64,000 nucleotides of DNA from Actinoplanes sp. N902-109 (GCF_000389965.1 NC_021191.1:7131501-7195500), one strand, 5' to 3'; positions 17,267 through 32,414 are shown, counted from the first letter of the stretch. Notes: generated by a model from the letters alone, not told the origin. Numbers and translations are program-made.

Positions 17267-17626
17267 GGAAGCGCCAGCCGGTTGGATCATGCAGGCTAAG
17301 CGCACTCTCATCGGCATGAGAGTGAAGCGGCCGGAAAAGGTGGGATGGTCGGTGAGCGAAGCTTGCTCTGCAGAGTCGCCTGATTGAGCCCGCACATACG
17401 CCGGCGCGCACGCAGATGGCCCGCCGAAGCCACCCGCCAGCCGGAGGCTGCCGCAACCGGCGCGGTGCGTCGCCCGACCCACCACCCACGCCGGCCCGCC
17501 GCACCAGAAACGCACCCCGCACCGAAAAGCGCGGCAGCCCGACCCCTCACCCCGAGGTGAAGACCCAAGAAGGCGGCACCTACAGCGGAGCAACCACACC
17601 AAAACCCGCCGCCGACCACCACGCAA
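17267..17626. other. Intergenic, no gene recognised
   Basis: About 360 bases between the hypothetical gene and the topoisomerase terminator hairpin. Frames on both strands are low-complexity Arg/Ala/Gly runs without support. Confidence 0.5.
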
Positions 17627-17700
17627 GATGCGGGGCCGCGGTGCCCAAGGAATGGCGTTAAAAGCTTCTCAGCCATCCTTGGGCACCGCGGCCCCGCATC
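17627..17700 (-). terminator. Very long hairpin terminator downstream of parC
   Basis: An inverted repeat with arms of about 29 bases (GATGCGGGGCCGCGGTGCCC at each outer end), one bulged A and a 15-base loop (GTTAAAAGCTTCTCA). It starts 17 bases past the parC stop. It could stop transcription from both sides. Confidence 0.8.
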
Positions 17701-17717
17701 GTCCCAGCGTGGGAAAG

Positions 17718-20240
17718 TCACCCGCGCTCGATGAGGTGCCCCACGATCTGCGGCCCCATGACCACGGCCTCCCCCGACCCGTCCCGCCGCGAGTCGGCCT
17801 CGGGCAGCTCGATCGGATCGCCTGTCCGGCTGGCACCCACCGGTCGCGGCCCGACCCAGGCCACCGTCAGGCGGGACTCGCCCTTGAGGAAGCGTTGCAC
17901 CCGGACGCCGCCGGTGGCGCGGCCCTTGGCGGGGTAGGCGGCGAACGGGGTGACCTTGACCTGGGTGCCGGTGGAGGTGACGACCATGGGCTCGCCGTGC
18001 TGGTCGTCGCGGGTGTCGATGACGTTGAACGACAGGGCTTCGGCGTCCTTGGTGAGGCTGATGCCGGCCATGCCGCCGCCCTTGAGACCCTGCGGCCGGA
18101 CGAGCTTGGCCGCGAAGCGCAGCAGCGACGCATCGGACGTGACGAACGCGAAGGTTTCCCCGCCGTCGCGCAGCCAGGTGGCCTGGAGCACCTCGTCGCC
18201 GTCCTTGAGCGTGACGACCTCGAACTCGTCGGAGCGGACCGGCCATTCCGGGGCGCACACCTTGACGATGCCGTTGCGGGTGCCCAGGGCGAGACCCGGG
18301 GAGCCGTCCGCCGACATCGGGGCGAGGCCGACGACCCGTTCGCCCTTCTCCAGCGGGATGAGCTCGGAGGCGGACATGCCGCCGCGCACCGAGACGGTGC
18401 CGGTCTGTTCGGGCAGCACGGGCAGCGGGAGCACATCGGTCTTGAAGGCGCGGCCGTGGCTGGTGATCAGCAGGACCCGGCCGCGGGCGGTGGAGTGGAC
18501 CACCGAGCGGACCGCGTCGTGCTTGACCCGGCCGCTGCGCCGGCGGCCCTCGGCGGTCTCCTCGCTCTCGGCCGCGGTGCGGGCGATCAGCCCGGTGGCG
18601 GAGAGGATGACCTGGCACGGGTCGTCGGCGACCTCGAGCGGGCCGGCCGGTGCGGAGGCCGCGAGGACCTCCTTGAGGTCACCGTCGATCAGCGTGGTGC
18701 GGCGGGCGGCGGCGAAGCTCTTGGCCACCTCGGCCAGCTCGTCGGAGACCACGGACTTGAGCACGTCCTCGTTGTCGAGGATCCGGCTGAGCTCGGCGAT
18801 CTCCTCGTTGAGCCGCTGCTGCTCGGTCTCCAGCTCGATGCGGTCGAACCGGGTGAGCCGGCGCAGCGGGGTGTCCAGGATGTAGTTGGCCTGGATCTCG
18901 CTCAGCCCGAACTCGCTCATCAGCTCGGCCTTGGCCGCCGCGGCGTCGTCGCTGCCGCGGATGATCGCGACCACCCGGTCGATGTCGATGAGCGCGATCA
19001 GCAGGCCGTCCACGAGGTGCAGGCGGTCCTGGCGCTTGGTGCGGCGGTGGGTGGTGCGGCGGGTCACCACGTCGTAGCGGTGCGCCAGGAAGACCTCGAG
19101 CAGCTGCTTGAGGCCCAGCGTGCGCGGCTGACCGTCGACCAGAACGAGGTTGTTGATGCCGAACGAGGTCTCCAGCGGGGTGAGCCGGTAGAGGTCGGCC
19201 AGCAACGCCTGCGGGTTGACGCCGACCTTGCACTCGATGACGAGCCGGGTGCCGTGCTCGCGGTCGGTGAGGTCCTTGACGTCGGAGATGCCCTGCAGCC
19301 GGGCCGCCTGGCGCTGGCCCTTGCGCGGGCCCGAGGTGATCAGCTTGCCCTTCACCTCGTCGGTGATGGCCTCGATGATCTTCTCGGTGCCGACGCCGTA
19401 GGGCAGCTCCATCACCGTGATGGCCTGGCGGCCCCGGCCGCCCTCGAGCGGGCCGGTCTGCGCCCGGGCCCGCATGCGGACCACCCCACGACCCGTCTCG
19501 TACGCCCGCCGTACCTCGTCGAGCCCGAGCAGCTGGCCGCCGGTGGGCAGGTCCGGGCCGGGCACGAAGCGCATCAGCTGGTCGAGGTCGGCGTCGGGCT
19601 CGGTGATCAGGTGCCGCGCCGCCGCTACCACCTCGCCGAGGTTGTGCGGGATCATGTTCGTCGCCATGCCGACCGCGATGCCGGACGTGCCGTTGACCAG
19701 CAGGTTGGGGAACGCCGCGGGCAGCACGGTGGGTTCGAGCTCGTTGCCGTCGTACGTCGGCTTGAAGTCGACGGTGCCCTCGCCGAGCTCGCCGACCAGC
19801 AGCATCGCCTCGGGTGACATGCGCGCCTCGGTGTAGCGCGAGGCGGCCGGCCCGTCGTCGGGGCTGCCGAAGTTGCCGTGCCCGTCGATCAGCGGTGCGT
19901 TGAGCGAGAAGTCCTGCGCGAGGCGGACCAGCGCGTCGTAGATCGCCGTGTCGCCGTGCGGGTGGTACTTGCCCATGACGTCGCCGACGACGCGGGCGGA
20001 CTTGACGTACGCGCGATCGGGCCGGTGGCCCTGCTCCTGCATGGAGAACAGGATGCGGCGGTGCACCGGCTTGAGGCCGTCGCGGGCGTCCGGCAGCGCG
20101 CGGCTGTGGATGACCGAGTAGGCGTACTCGAGGTAGGAATCCTCGACCTCGGTGGTGAGGGGGTTGTCGATGACCCGGGCCCCGGCCTGGTCGAAGGCCG
20201 ACAGGTCCACCCGGGACTGCTCGTTCTTGCGGCGTGCCAT
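17718..20240 (-). CDS. parC: DNA topoisomerase IV subunit A
   Basis: An 840-residue type IIA topoisomerase breakage-reunion subunit. It has SRALPDARDGLKPVHRRIL, the quinolone-region stretch GKYHPHGDTAIYDALVRLAQ (90-109), and the catalytic tyrosine in AASRYTEARM (Tyr136). The C-terminal beta-pinwheel starts after about residue 520; a GyrA box is not obvious. As the second subunit of a parE-parC pair away from a replication origin context it is called ParC rather than GyrA, in line with actinomycete ParC length. Its start has GAGGAACGGG, with parE ending 16 bases earlier. It decatenates daughter chromosomes. Confidence 0.92.
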   Translation of the reverse strand: MARRKNEQSRVDLSAFDQAGARVIDNPLTTEVEDSYLEYAYSVIHSRALPDARDGLKPVHRRILFSMQEQGHRPDRAYVKSARVVGDVMGKYHPHGDTAIYDALVRLAQDFSLNAPLIDGHGNFGSPDDGPAASRYTEARMSPEAMLLVGELGEGTVDFKPTYDGNELEPTVLPAAFPNLLVNGTSGIAVGMATNMIPHNLGEVVAAARHLITEPDADLDQLMRFVPGPDLPTGGQLLGLDEVRRAYETGRGVVRMRARAQTGPLEGGRGRQAITVMELPYGVGTEKIIEAITDEVKGKLITSGPRKGQRQAARLQGISDVKDLTDREHGTRLVIECKVGVNPQALLADLYRLTPLETSFGINNLVLVDGQPRTLGLKQLLEVFLAHRYDVVTRRTTHRRTKRQDRLHLVDGLLIALIDIDRVVAIIRGSDDAAAAKAELMSEFGLSEIQANYILDTPLRRLTRFDRIELETEQQRLNEEIAELSRILDNEDVLKSVVSDELAEVAKSFAAARRTTLIDGDLKEVLAASAPAGPLEVADDPCQVILSATGLIARTAAESEETAEGRRRSGRVKHDAVRSVVHSTARGRVLLITSHGRAFKTDVLPLPVLPEQTGTVSVRGGMSASELIPLEKGERVVGLAPMSADGSPGLALGTRNGIVKVCAPEWPVRSDEFEVVTLKDGDEVLQATWLRDGGETFAFVTSDASLLRFAAKLVRPQGLKGGGMAGISLTKDAEALSFNVIDTRDDQHGEPMVVTSTGTQVKVTPFAAYPAKGRATGGVRVQRFLKGESRLTVAWVGPRPVGASRTGDPIELPEADSRRDGSGEAVVMGPQIVGHLIERG

Positions 20241-20256
20241 GTCTGTGACCCGTTCC

Positions 20257-22314
20257 TCAGGCGTCGATCGTGTCCTGGTCGATGCGGCCGGCGGCCTCGA
20301 TGAGCCAGTTCTTGCGCGGCTCGACCCGCTCGCCCATCAGCAGTTCGAGGGTGGCCTCGGCGCGCTCGGCGTCGTCGAGGGTGATCCGGCGCACGGTGCG
20401 GGACGCGGGGTTCATGGTGGTGTCCCACAGCTCGTCGGCGTCCATCTCGCCGAGACCCTTGAACCGCGGCACCGGCTTGCTGACGCTCCGGCCGGCCTTC
20501 TCGAAGCGGCCGACGGTCGCTTCCATCTCCTGCTGGGTGTACGTGTAGATCGTCTCGGCGTTGCGGCCCTTGGTGCTCACCTTGTGCAGGGGAGGCATCG
20601 CGGCGTAGAGCCGGCCGGACTCGATGACCGGGCGCATGTACTTGGCGAACAGCGTGATCAGCAGGGTGCGGATATGTGAGCCGTCGACATCCGCGTCGGC
20701 CATGATCATGACCCGGCCGTAGCGCATCGTGCTCAGGTCGAACGTACGGCCCGAGCCCGCGCCCAGCACCTGCACGATGGCCGAGCACTCGGCGTTGTCG
20801 AGGACCTGCTGCAGGCTGGCCTTCTGCACGTTGAGGATCTTGCCGCGGATCGGCAGCAGCGCCTGGTACTCCGAGCTGCGGGCCATCCGGGCGGTGCCCA
20901 GCGCGCTGTCACCCTCGACGATGTAGAGCTCGCTGCGGCCGATGCCGGTGGAGCGGCAGTCGACCAGCTTGGGCGGCATCGACGCGCCCTCGAGCGCGGT
21001 CTTGCGCCGGGCGGCGTCCTTCTGCTGCTTCTGGGTGAGCCGTACGCGGGCGGCGTCGACCACCTTCTGCAGCACCGTGCGCGCCTCGGCCTTGGACCTG
21101 CGGTCGTCGATCCACTGCTTGAGGTGCTGCTCGACGAGGCCCTGCAGGACCCGGGTGATGCCCGCGGTGGACAGCTCGTCCTTGGTCTGCGAGGTGAACT
21201 GCGGCTCGGGCACCCGCACGTGGATGACCGCGGTCAGGCCCTCGAGGTAGTCGTCGAGGACCGGCGCGTCCTCCTTGGGCTTGAGCAGGCCACGGGCGTT
21301 GCGCACGGCGTCGCTCAGGGCGCGGACCAGGGCCCGTTCGAAGCCCTTGCGGTGGGTGCCGCCGTGCACGTTGCGGATCGTGTTGGTGAAGCACTCGACC
21401 GTACGCTCGTAGCCGGTGCTCCAGCGGAACGCGATCTCGATCTCGGCCCGGCGCTCGACGTTGGACTGCATGACCCCGTTGGCGTCGGCGGCGTTCTCCT
21501 TGTAGGTGCCCTCGCCGGCGATCATCAGCATGCCGGAGACCGGCTTGTCGCTGGACGGGGTCAGGAACTCGACCATGTCGGCCAGGCCGTGCGGGAACTG
21601 GAACGTCTCCTCGCGCGGCTCCGCACCGGTGAAGTCGGCGAGCGTGTACTGCACGCCGGGCACGAGGAACGCGGTGTTGCGCAGCTTGGCCCGCACCACG
21701 TCGGCGTCCAGCCGGGCGCCGCTCTCGAAGTAGCGGGCGTCGTACCAGTAGCGGGTCGAGGTGCCGGAGGTCTCGTTGCGCTTCATCCGCCGGGTGACCC
21801 GCAGGCCGGGTTGCGGGGTGAACGTGGCGTCCGGCCCGTCGCCGGCGAACACGCCGGGCACACCGCGCTGGAACGAGATCTCGTGGACCTTGCCCTGCCG
21901 CTTGACCGTCACGTCGAAGCGCAGCGACAGCGCGTTGACCGCCGAGGCGCCGACGCCGTGCAGGCCACCGGAGGTCTTGTAGCCCGAGCCGCCGAACTTG
22001 CCACCGGCGTGCAGCCGGGTGAGCACCAGCTCGACGCCGGACAACCCGGACTTGGCGTTGATGTCGGTCGGGATGCCCCGGCCGTCATCGTCGACCTGCA
22101 CCGACCCGTCGGGGTGCAGCACCACGGCGACGTGCTGGGCGTGCCCCGCGACGCCCTCGTCGGTGGAGTTGTCGATGATCTCGTTGGCCAGGTGGTTGAC
22201 CCCCCGGCTGTCGGTGGAGCCGATGTACATGCCGGGCCGCTTGCGCACCGCGTCGAGACCCTCGAGGTGGGTGAGGTCATCGGCCCCGTAGAGGATCTCC
22301 TGTTGCGCAGTCAC
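20257..22314 (-). CDS. parE: DNA topoisomerase IV subunit B
   Basis: A 685-residue ATPase subunit. The GHKL ATPase has EIIDNSTDE (Glu45, Asn49), DDDGRGIP and GLHGVGASAVNAL. The TOPRIM metal site has VEGDSALG and MADADVDGSHIRTLL, followed by the C-terminal RFKGLGEM motif. Length fits ParE/GyrB. It starts with GTG; GGGAG lies about 13 bases upstream. It forms an operon with parC. Note the ATPase motif reads DNSTDEGVAG, where relatives more often have DNS-DEALAG. Confidence 0.93.
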   Translation of the reverse strand: MTAQQEILYGADDLTHLEGLDAVRKRPGMYIGSTDSRGVNHLANEIIDNSTDEGVAGHAQHVAVVLHPDGSVQVDDDGRGIPTDINAKSGLSGVELVLTRLHAGGKFGGSGYKTSGGLHGVGASAVNALSLRFDVTVKRQGKVHEISFQRGVPGVFAGDGPDATFTPQPGLRVTRRMKRNETSGTSTRYWYDARYFESGARLDADVVRAKLRNTAFLVPGVQYTLADFTGAEPREETFQFPHGLADMVEFLTPSSDKPVSGMLMIAGEGTYKENAADANGVMQSNVERRAEIEIAFRWSTGYERTVECFTNTIRNVHGGTHRKGFERALVRALSDAVRNARGLLKPKEDAPVLDDYLEGLTAVIHVRVPEPQFTSQTKDELSTAGITRVLQGLVEQHLKQWIDDRRSKAEARTVLQKVVDAARVRLTQKQQKDAARRKTALEGASMPPKLVDCRSTGIGRSELYIVEGDSALGTARMARSSEYQALLPIRGKILNVQKASLQQVLDNAECSAIVQVLGAGSGRTFDLSTMRYGRVMIMADADVDGSHIRTLLITLFAKYMRPVIESGRLYAAMPPLHKVSTKGRNAETIYTYTQQEMEATVGRFEKAGRSVSKPVPRFKGLGEMDADELWDTTMNPASRTVRRITLDDAERAEATLELLMGERVEPRKNWLIEAAGRIDQDTIDA

Positions 22315-22404
22315 GAGGTACTACTCCCGAGCGATCACAGCCGTCAACGACGCGGCGAGCCTACCGGGCGGGTACGACAAGATCTGTCGGCAGGACCGGG
22401 AACG

Positions 22405-27657
<5,253 letters not shown>

Positions 27658-27697
27658 GACGCCTCTATCGGCGTACGCGGGGCTCGCTGTAGGAAAC

Positions 27698-28348
27698 TCA
27701 GCGGCACGGATGCAGGGCGCGCTGGGTCACGACATCATCGCGGAAAGTGGCGGCACGGGGGTGCAAAGCCCGCCACAACTCGACCGGGGCCCGCTTCCCG
27801 TGCACCGAGACCGGGGGCAGCTCCTGGTATGCCACCGCCTCGGCACTGGCCTGCTGGGTCGCCGCGCACACCACCACGGTGTCGTGCGGGGCGTACGCCT
27901 GCAAGCGCGAGGCCGTGGCCACCACGCTGCCGCTGACCATGCCGTAGCCGCCGTCCTGCGCGGCCGGGTCGACCATGGCGTCGCCGGTGGCCAGCCCCAC
28001 CCGGGTCTTGATCGGGTGCCGGCCGGCCAGGAGGCGCCCCCGCAGCGCTTCCTGCACCAGCAGGCCGGCCCGGGCGGCCGCGGCCGCCGCGTTGGCCACC
28101 TCGGGCGGGGTGCCCGCATCCGGGCCGGCGGTGCCGAACACGGCCATCACCGCGTCACCGATGAACTTCTCCACGATGCCACCGGCCGCCCGGAGCACGG
28201 CCGAGACCGCGGCGAAGTACTCACGCTGCAGGTCGTGCACGTCGGCACAGTCGAGTTCGTCAACCAGCGTGGTGAACCCGACGATGTCGACGAAGAGTAT
28301 GGTTACCGTCTGTCGCCGGCACATCACTTCAGTAGGTCCTGCGCTCAT
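27698..28348 (-). CDS. Class III adenylate/guanylate cyclase domain protein
   Basis: 216 residues, essentially only the catalytic domain. Both metal aspartates are present: VTILFVDIVGFT and KFIGDAVMAVFG. The usual later motif GD-VN-AAR is altered to GSVVATASRLQ: the transition-state Asn is Ala and the preceding Asp is Ser, while Arg remains. The end (VSVHGKRAPVELWRAL) is canonical. In many relatives this domain is the N-terminus of an AAA-TPR protein; here it is a separate gene directly upstream of the kinase-AAA-GGDEF gene and probably its partner. ATG with GGGAGCGGG upstream. Activity may be weak or lost. Confidence 0.85.
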   Translation of the reverse strand: MSAGPTEVMCRRQTVTILFVDIVGFTTLVDELDCADVHDLQREYFAAVSAVLRAAGGIVEKFIGDAVMAVFGTAGPDAGTPPEVANAAAAAARAGLLVQEALRGRLLAGRHPIKTRVGLATGDAMVDPAAQDGGYGMVSGSVVATASRLQAYAPHDTVVVCAATQQASAEAVAYQELPPVSVHGKRAPVELWRALHPRAATFRDDVVTQRALHPCR

Positions 28349-28502
28349 GTCCCGCTCCCTTCCTGTAGCGAAGAGAACGGTGCCAGCCCGCTTTCGGACA
28401 GGGATCGGCAGAATGACGTATCTACGACAGCGGGCGCGGCGTCCTGACAGATGTGACGCAGAACAGTCCGAACCGACGAGAGAGCACCGTCGTGGTTCCC
28501 AT

Positions 28503-28515
28503 TAGGCTGCCACGC
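28503..28515 (+). promoter_or_regulatory. Putative leaderless -10 element of the LAL regulator
   Basis: TAGGCT at 28503-28508, seven bases, then ATG at 28516. It lies in the 167-base divergent region shared with the cyclase-kinase operon. Confidence 0.45.
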
Positions 28516-31332
28516 ATGGCCAGCGAGCGGGACGACGCGCCACTTGTCGGACGTTCCGGCATCGTGACGACCGTTCAGTCCGGTCTGCTCGGCGCGGGCC
28601 CGGGCGGCACCGCGGCGGTGTTCGTCACCGGCGAGAGCGGGGTCGGCAAGAGCCGCCTGCTGCGTGAGACCGCCGAGGCCCTCGAGGCCGGCGGGACAGC
28701 CGTGCTGTCCGGGATCTGCCTGGACATCGGCGACGCCTCACCCCTGCACCCGGTGCTGCAGGCGCTGCGCCTGGCCGGCGCGCAGCCCGAGCCCGCGACC
28801 ACCCCGTCCGCCGACGGCGCCGGCGCGCTGCTCGAACAGGTCTCGCACCAGCTGCGCTCGCTCGCCCGGGGCCGCCGCCTGCTGCTGGTGCTCGACGACC
28901 TGCAGTGGGCCGACCGCAGCACCCGGCAGCTGCTGCTCTACCTGCTCGCCGGGCTGGGCGGGATCAGCCTGTCGGTGCTGGCCGCGGTGCGCTCGGAGTC
29001 GCTGCACGGGTCGCACCCGCTGCGGCGGGTGCTGGCCGAGCTGCGGCGGCTGCGCTCCGTACAGGTGCTGGATCTGGCCCCGCTCGACCGCGCCGCCACC
29101 GCCGAGCTGGTCACCGCCATCGCCGGGGAGGACGTCACCGAGGAGGACGCCGCCCGGGTGCACAAGCGCAGCGGCGGCAATCCGTTCGTGGCCGAGGAAC
29201 TCGCCCGTGACCTGCGCGACGGGCGCGTCGAGCTGTCCGACACGCTGCGCGAGATATTCCTGTCCCGGGTCGACGAGCTGCCCGCGCACGCGCACGAGGT
29301 GGTGCACACCATCGCCGCCGGCATCGAGCCGGTCGAGCACGCGCTGCTGGCCCGGGTGCTGCCGCTGCCCGAGACCGACCTGCTGGAGGCGGTCCGCGCC
29401 GCGGTGGCGCACCGCTTCGTCACCAGCGCCACCGACGGTTACCGGCTTCGCCACCGGGTCGTCGCCGAGGTGCTGGAACACGAGATCCTGCCGGCCGAGC
29501 ACGCCGCCCGGCACCGCCGCTACGCCGAGGCGATCGAGGCGCTGCCCGGCGACCCCGACCATGCCCGGCTGGCCCACCACTGGCAGCAGGCCGGCGAGCC
29601 CGGCCGGGCCCTGCCCTCGGTGGTGGCCGCCGCCCGCACCGCGGAGCAGCTGTACGGCTTCACCGAGGCCTACCGGCACTGGTCGCTCGCGCTGACCCTG
29701 ACCGGCGAGGCCGACCCCGGACGCACCGAGCTGCTGGGCCGGGCCGCCGAGGCAGCCCACCGCTGCGGCGAGCACCAGCGCGCGCTGAGCACGCTCGAAC
29801 AGCTCGCCGCCCGGCCGGACGGTCCCGGCAGCTGCGAGCTGCACCTGCGCCGGGCCCGCTATCTGGCCGCCGCCGGGCGCACTGCCACCGCCGAGACCGA
29901 GTACGAGCGGGTGCTGGCCGCCGACGCCTGCACCCCGCAGGAGAAGGCGACCGCCGCCGCCCACCTCGCCGAACTGCTCGTGCACCTCGGCCGCTACGCC
30001 GACGCCGGCGACCGCGCCCGCGACGCCCTCGAACTCGCCGGGAACAGCAAGAACGCTACCCCCGACCTGGTCCGGGCGAGCGCGGCACTGGGTTTCAGCC
30101 TCGCCTTCCTGCAGGACCCGGACGCCGGGCTCGCGGTGATCCGGCAGGCCGTGGAGATCGCCGAGCGCTCCGGGCACCCCGACGACATCGGCATCGCCTA
30201 CCAGCATCTGGCCGAGCTGCTGGCCAACCCGCTCAACATGGTCGAGGAGGGCGTGCTGGCCGCACGCCGCGGCGCCGAGAAGCTCGCCGCCATCGGCCAG
30301 GGCCGCAGCTGCCAGACCCGGCTGCTGGCCATCGCCGCCAACGGCCTGTTCCGCATCGGGCAGTGGACCGAGATGGAACGGGTGCTCGACGAGGCCATGC
30401 GGCACCGCCCGTCCGGCGCCGACGCGGTGGAGATCCTGCTCGCCCGCTGCCGGCTCTGGGTCGGCGTCGGCGACTTCGAGGCCGGCACCCGCGACCTCGA
30501 CGCGGTTGCCACCATCCTGGCCGGCGGCGGCGCCCGGCACGTGCTGCCGATGCTGACCCTGCGCGCCGGGCTGGCCATGTGGCTGGGCCGGCCGGCCGAG
30601 GCCCGCGCCGCCGTGCAGCGCGGCCTCACCGAGACCCGCTCCGACGACCTGGTGCTGCTCGGCGTGCTGGCCTGGCACGGGCTGCGCGCCGAGGCCGAGG
30701 CCCAGGCCGGCGGCGAGGAGCCGGTCGACCCGACCGCGGTGCGCCGGCTGCGCGCCATCGTCGAGCGGATGGCCCGCGGGGTCGGCAGCGCCGCGCCGCA
30801 GGTCCGCGCGGTGGTCGACGGCTATCTCGACCTGTGCACGGCCGAGATCAGCCGGGTCGAGCAACGCAGCGACCCCGACCTGTGGGCCCGCTCCGCGGCG
30901 GCGTGGGACCGGCGCAGCCAGCCCTACCCCGCGGCCTACTCCCGGCTGCGGCAGGCCGAGGCGTTGTTCGCCCGCCGCGCCCGCAAGGCCACGGCCTCGA
31001 TGGCCCTGCGCGAGGCGTACGCCACCGCCCGCGCGATGGGTGCCAAGCCGTTCGCGGCCGAGATCGAGCAGGTGGCCGCCCGGGCCAGGGTGACGCTGGC
31101 CGACGCGCCGGAGGCCACCGGCAGCACCATGCCGCAGGGTGAGCTCGCCCTGCTCACCGAGCGGGAGCGCGAGGTGCTGGCGGCGCTGGCCGAGGGCCTC
31201 ACCAACCGCGAGATCGGCCAGGCGCTGTTCATCAGCGAGCGCACGGTCGGCGTACACGTGGGGCACATCTTCGACAAGCTCCAGGTGCGCACCCGGGTGC
31301 AGGCCAGCCGGGTGTACCTGGGCGCAGCGTGA
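28516..31332 (+). CDS. LuxR family regulator with AAA ATPase (LAL type)
   Basis: 938 residues from the ATG at 28516 (the frame is open to 28453, but without a start signal). The N-terminal ATPase has Walker A GESGVGKS and Walker B LLLVLDDLQWAD. A long TPR-like helical region follows, and the C-terminal LuxR HTH reads LLTEREREVLAALAEGLTNR, EIGQALFISERTVGVHVGHI. These large ATP-dependent activators often control secondary metabolism or sugar use. It is divergent from the nucleotide-cyclase/kinase operon, so the two may regulate or sense the same cue. Confidence 0.92.
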   Translation: MASERDDAPLVGRSGIVTTVQSGLLGAGPGGTAAVFVTGESGVGKSRLLRETAEALEAGGTAVLSGICLDIGDASPLHPVLQALRLAGAQPEPATTPSADGAGALLEQVSHQLRSLARGRRLLLVLDDLQWADRSTRQLLLYLLAGLGGISLSVLAAVRSESLHGSHPLRRVLAELRRLRSVQVLDLAPLDRAATAELVTAIAGEDVTEEDAARVHKRSGGNPFVAEELARDLRDGRVELSDTLREIFLSRVDELPAHAHEVVHTIAAGIEPVEHALLARVLPLPETDLLEAVRAAVAHRFVTSATDGYRLRHRVVAEVLEHEILPAEHAARHRRYAEAIEALPGDPDHARLAHHWQQAGEPGRALPSVVAAARTAEQLYGFTEAYRHWSLALTLTGEADPGRTELLGRAAEAAHRCGEHQRALSTLEQLAARPDGPGSCELHLRRARYLAAAGRTATAETEYERVLAADACTPQEKATAAAHLAELLVHLGRYADAGDRARDALELAGNSKNATPDLVRASAALGFSLAFLQDPDAGLAVIRQAVEIAERSGHPDDIGIAYQHLAELLANPLNMVEEGVLAARRGAEKLAAIGQGRSCQTRLLAIAANGLFRIGQWTEMERVLDEAMRHRPSGADAVEILLARCRLWVGVGDFEAGTRDLDAVATILAGGGARHVLPMLTLRAGLAMWLGRPAEARAAVQRGLTETRSDDLVLLGVLAWHGLRAEAEAQAGGEEPVDPTAVRRLRAIVERMARGVGSAAPQVRAVVDGYLDLCTAEISRVEQRSDPDLWARSAAAWDRRSQPYPAAYSRLRQAEALFARRARKATASMALREAYATARAMGAKPFAAEIEQVAARARVTLADAPEATGSTMPQGELALLTEREREVLAALAEGLTNREIGQALFISERTVGVHVGHIFDKLQVRTRVQASRVYLGAA

Positions 31333-31494
31333 CCTTCTCGTTATCTACGTAGCGAGGATAGGTAGTTCTACAGATCCGCGCACCCGGTCCCCGATGACAG
31401 GCTGATGTCCGTTCGGGGGAGCACCGCCCAGCGATCCGGTTCGGTTCGCCGGGCGGTGCTGGAGGGCCCCACCGTCCGGTCGCAGGAGGGCTTG

Positions 31495-32271
31495 ATGATC
31501 ACCGAGGCATCCGTCTGGGGGCCGGTGCAACGGGACATGGCCGACGTGCTCGCCGGTCATCCCGACGACGTACCGTCGGTCGTCGGCCAGCTCACCGCGC
31601 TGCAGGACATCCTGGTGCGGGTCCCGCCGCTGCTGCACAGCAACCCGCTCGCCGACTTCAACAAGCTCTACCTGACCATCACCACGTGCGTGCTCGAGGG
31701 CCTCTACGAGGGCCGCTTCGCCGACCCCGCCTTCCTGGCCCGGCTCGACGTGGAGTTCGCCGCCCGCTACTTCGACGCGCTGCGCCAGTGGTCCGACATG
31801 AGCGCCGGCTGCCCGCGCGCCTGGCTGATCCTGTTCCACCGCATCCCCGGCCCGGACGCCCGCCCGCTGCCCTCGGCCGCCGCCGGCGTCAACGCGCACA
31901 TCAACTACGACCTGCCGTTCGCCCTGGTCACCACGTTCGACCACCAGGGCTGCGACCCGGTCGACGACACCGACCAGCACCACGACTACCTGGAGATCAA
32001 CGACATCTTCGCCGAGCAGATCCCCGGCCTGCGCCGCGGCTTCCTGGAGAAGTGGCAGCTGCTCATCGACATGATGAACGGCGACCTCGACGACTGGTGG
32101 CAGGGCGAACTCGTCGAATACACCCGCAACGTCGCCTGGCGCAACGCCCAGAAGCTCTGGGGCGTACGCCACGACCTGCAGGCGGTCGGCCGGGAACGCG
32201 CCCGCCTCGACCGCACCGCCGAGTCGCTCGGCAAACTGCTGCTCTCCCCGATGGGGTCGATCCTGCAATGA
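31495..32271 (+). CDS. DUF5995 family protein
   Basis: 258 residues from the ATG with GGAGGG at 31485-31490. Hallmarks of the family are DFNKLYLTITTCVLEGL, DPAFLARLDVEFAARYFDAL, CPRAWLILF and AGVNAHINYDLPFALV, all-helical with conserved His/Asn/Asp that could bind a metal. Function unknown; relatives are common in actinobacteria. A perfect terminator follows. Confidence 0.85.
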   Translation: MITEASVWGPVQRDMADVLAGHPDDVPSVVGQLTALQDILVRVPPLLHSNPLADFNKLYLTITTCVLEGLYEGRFADPAFLARLDVEFAARYFDALRQWSDMSAGCPRAWLILFHRIPGPDARPLPSAAAGVNAHINYDLPFALVTTFDHQGCDPVDDTDQHHDYLEINDIFAEQIPGLRRGFLEKWQLLIDMMNGDLDDWWQGELVEYTRNVAWRNAQKLWGVRHDLQAVGRERARLDRTAESLGKLLLSPMGSILQ

Positions 32272-32310
32272 GCCCTGCCGGGGGGCTGGTTCCTGAATGA
32301 GGGGGCGGGG

Positions 32311-32346
32311 CAGGGCCCGCGCTCGGTTCGAGCGCGGGCCCTGTTT
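32311..32346. terminator. Bidirectional rho-independent-like terminator
   Basis: Perfect 14-bp arms (CAGGGCCCGCGCTC) with loop GGTTC, then TTT on the plus strand. It lies between the convergent DUF5995 gene and the lipoprotein gene. Confidence 0.85.
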
Positions 32347-32414
32347 CCATGGATCCTCGGCACCTTCGCCCGGCGCCCGGCCGCACGCTTCCCCGCGGAG
32401 GCTGGCTGCACGCC

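Noticed and set aside
17308..18618. A 436-codon minus-strand frame at the end of parC
   Set aside because: It is an out-of-frame shadow of parC that continues through the terminator hairpin.
28738..31266. An 842-codon minus-strand frame opposite the LAL regulator
   Set aside because: Shadow frame; the plus-strand protein has full ATPase and HTH motifs.
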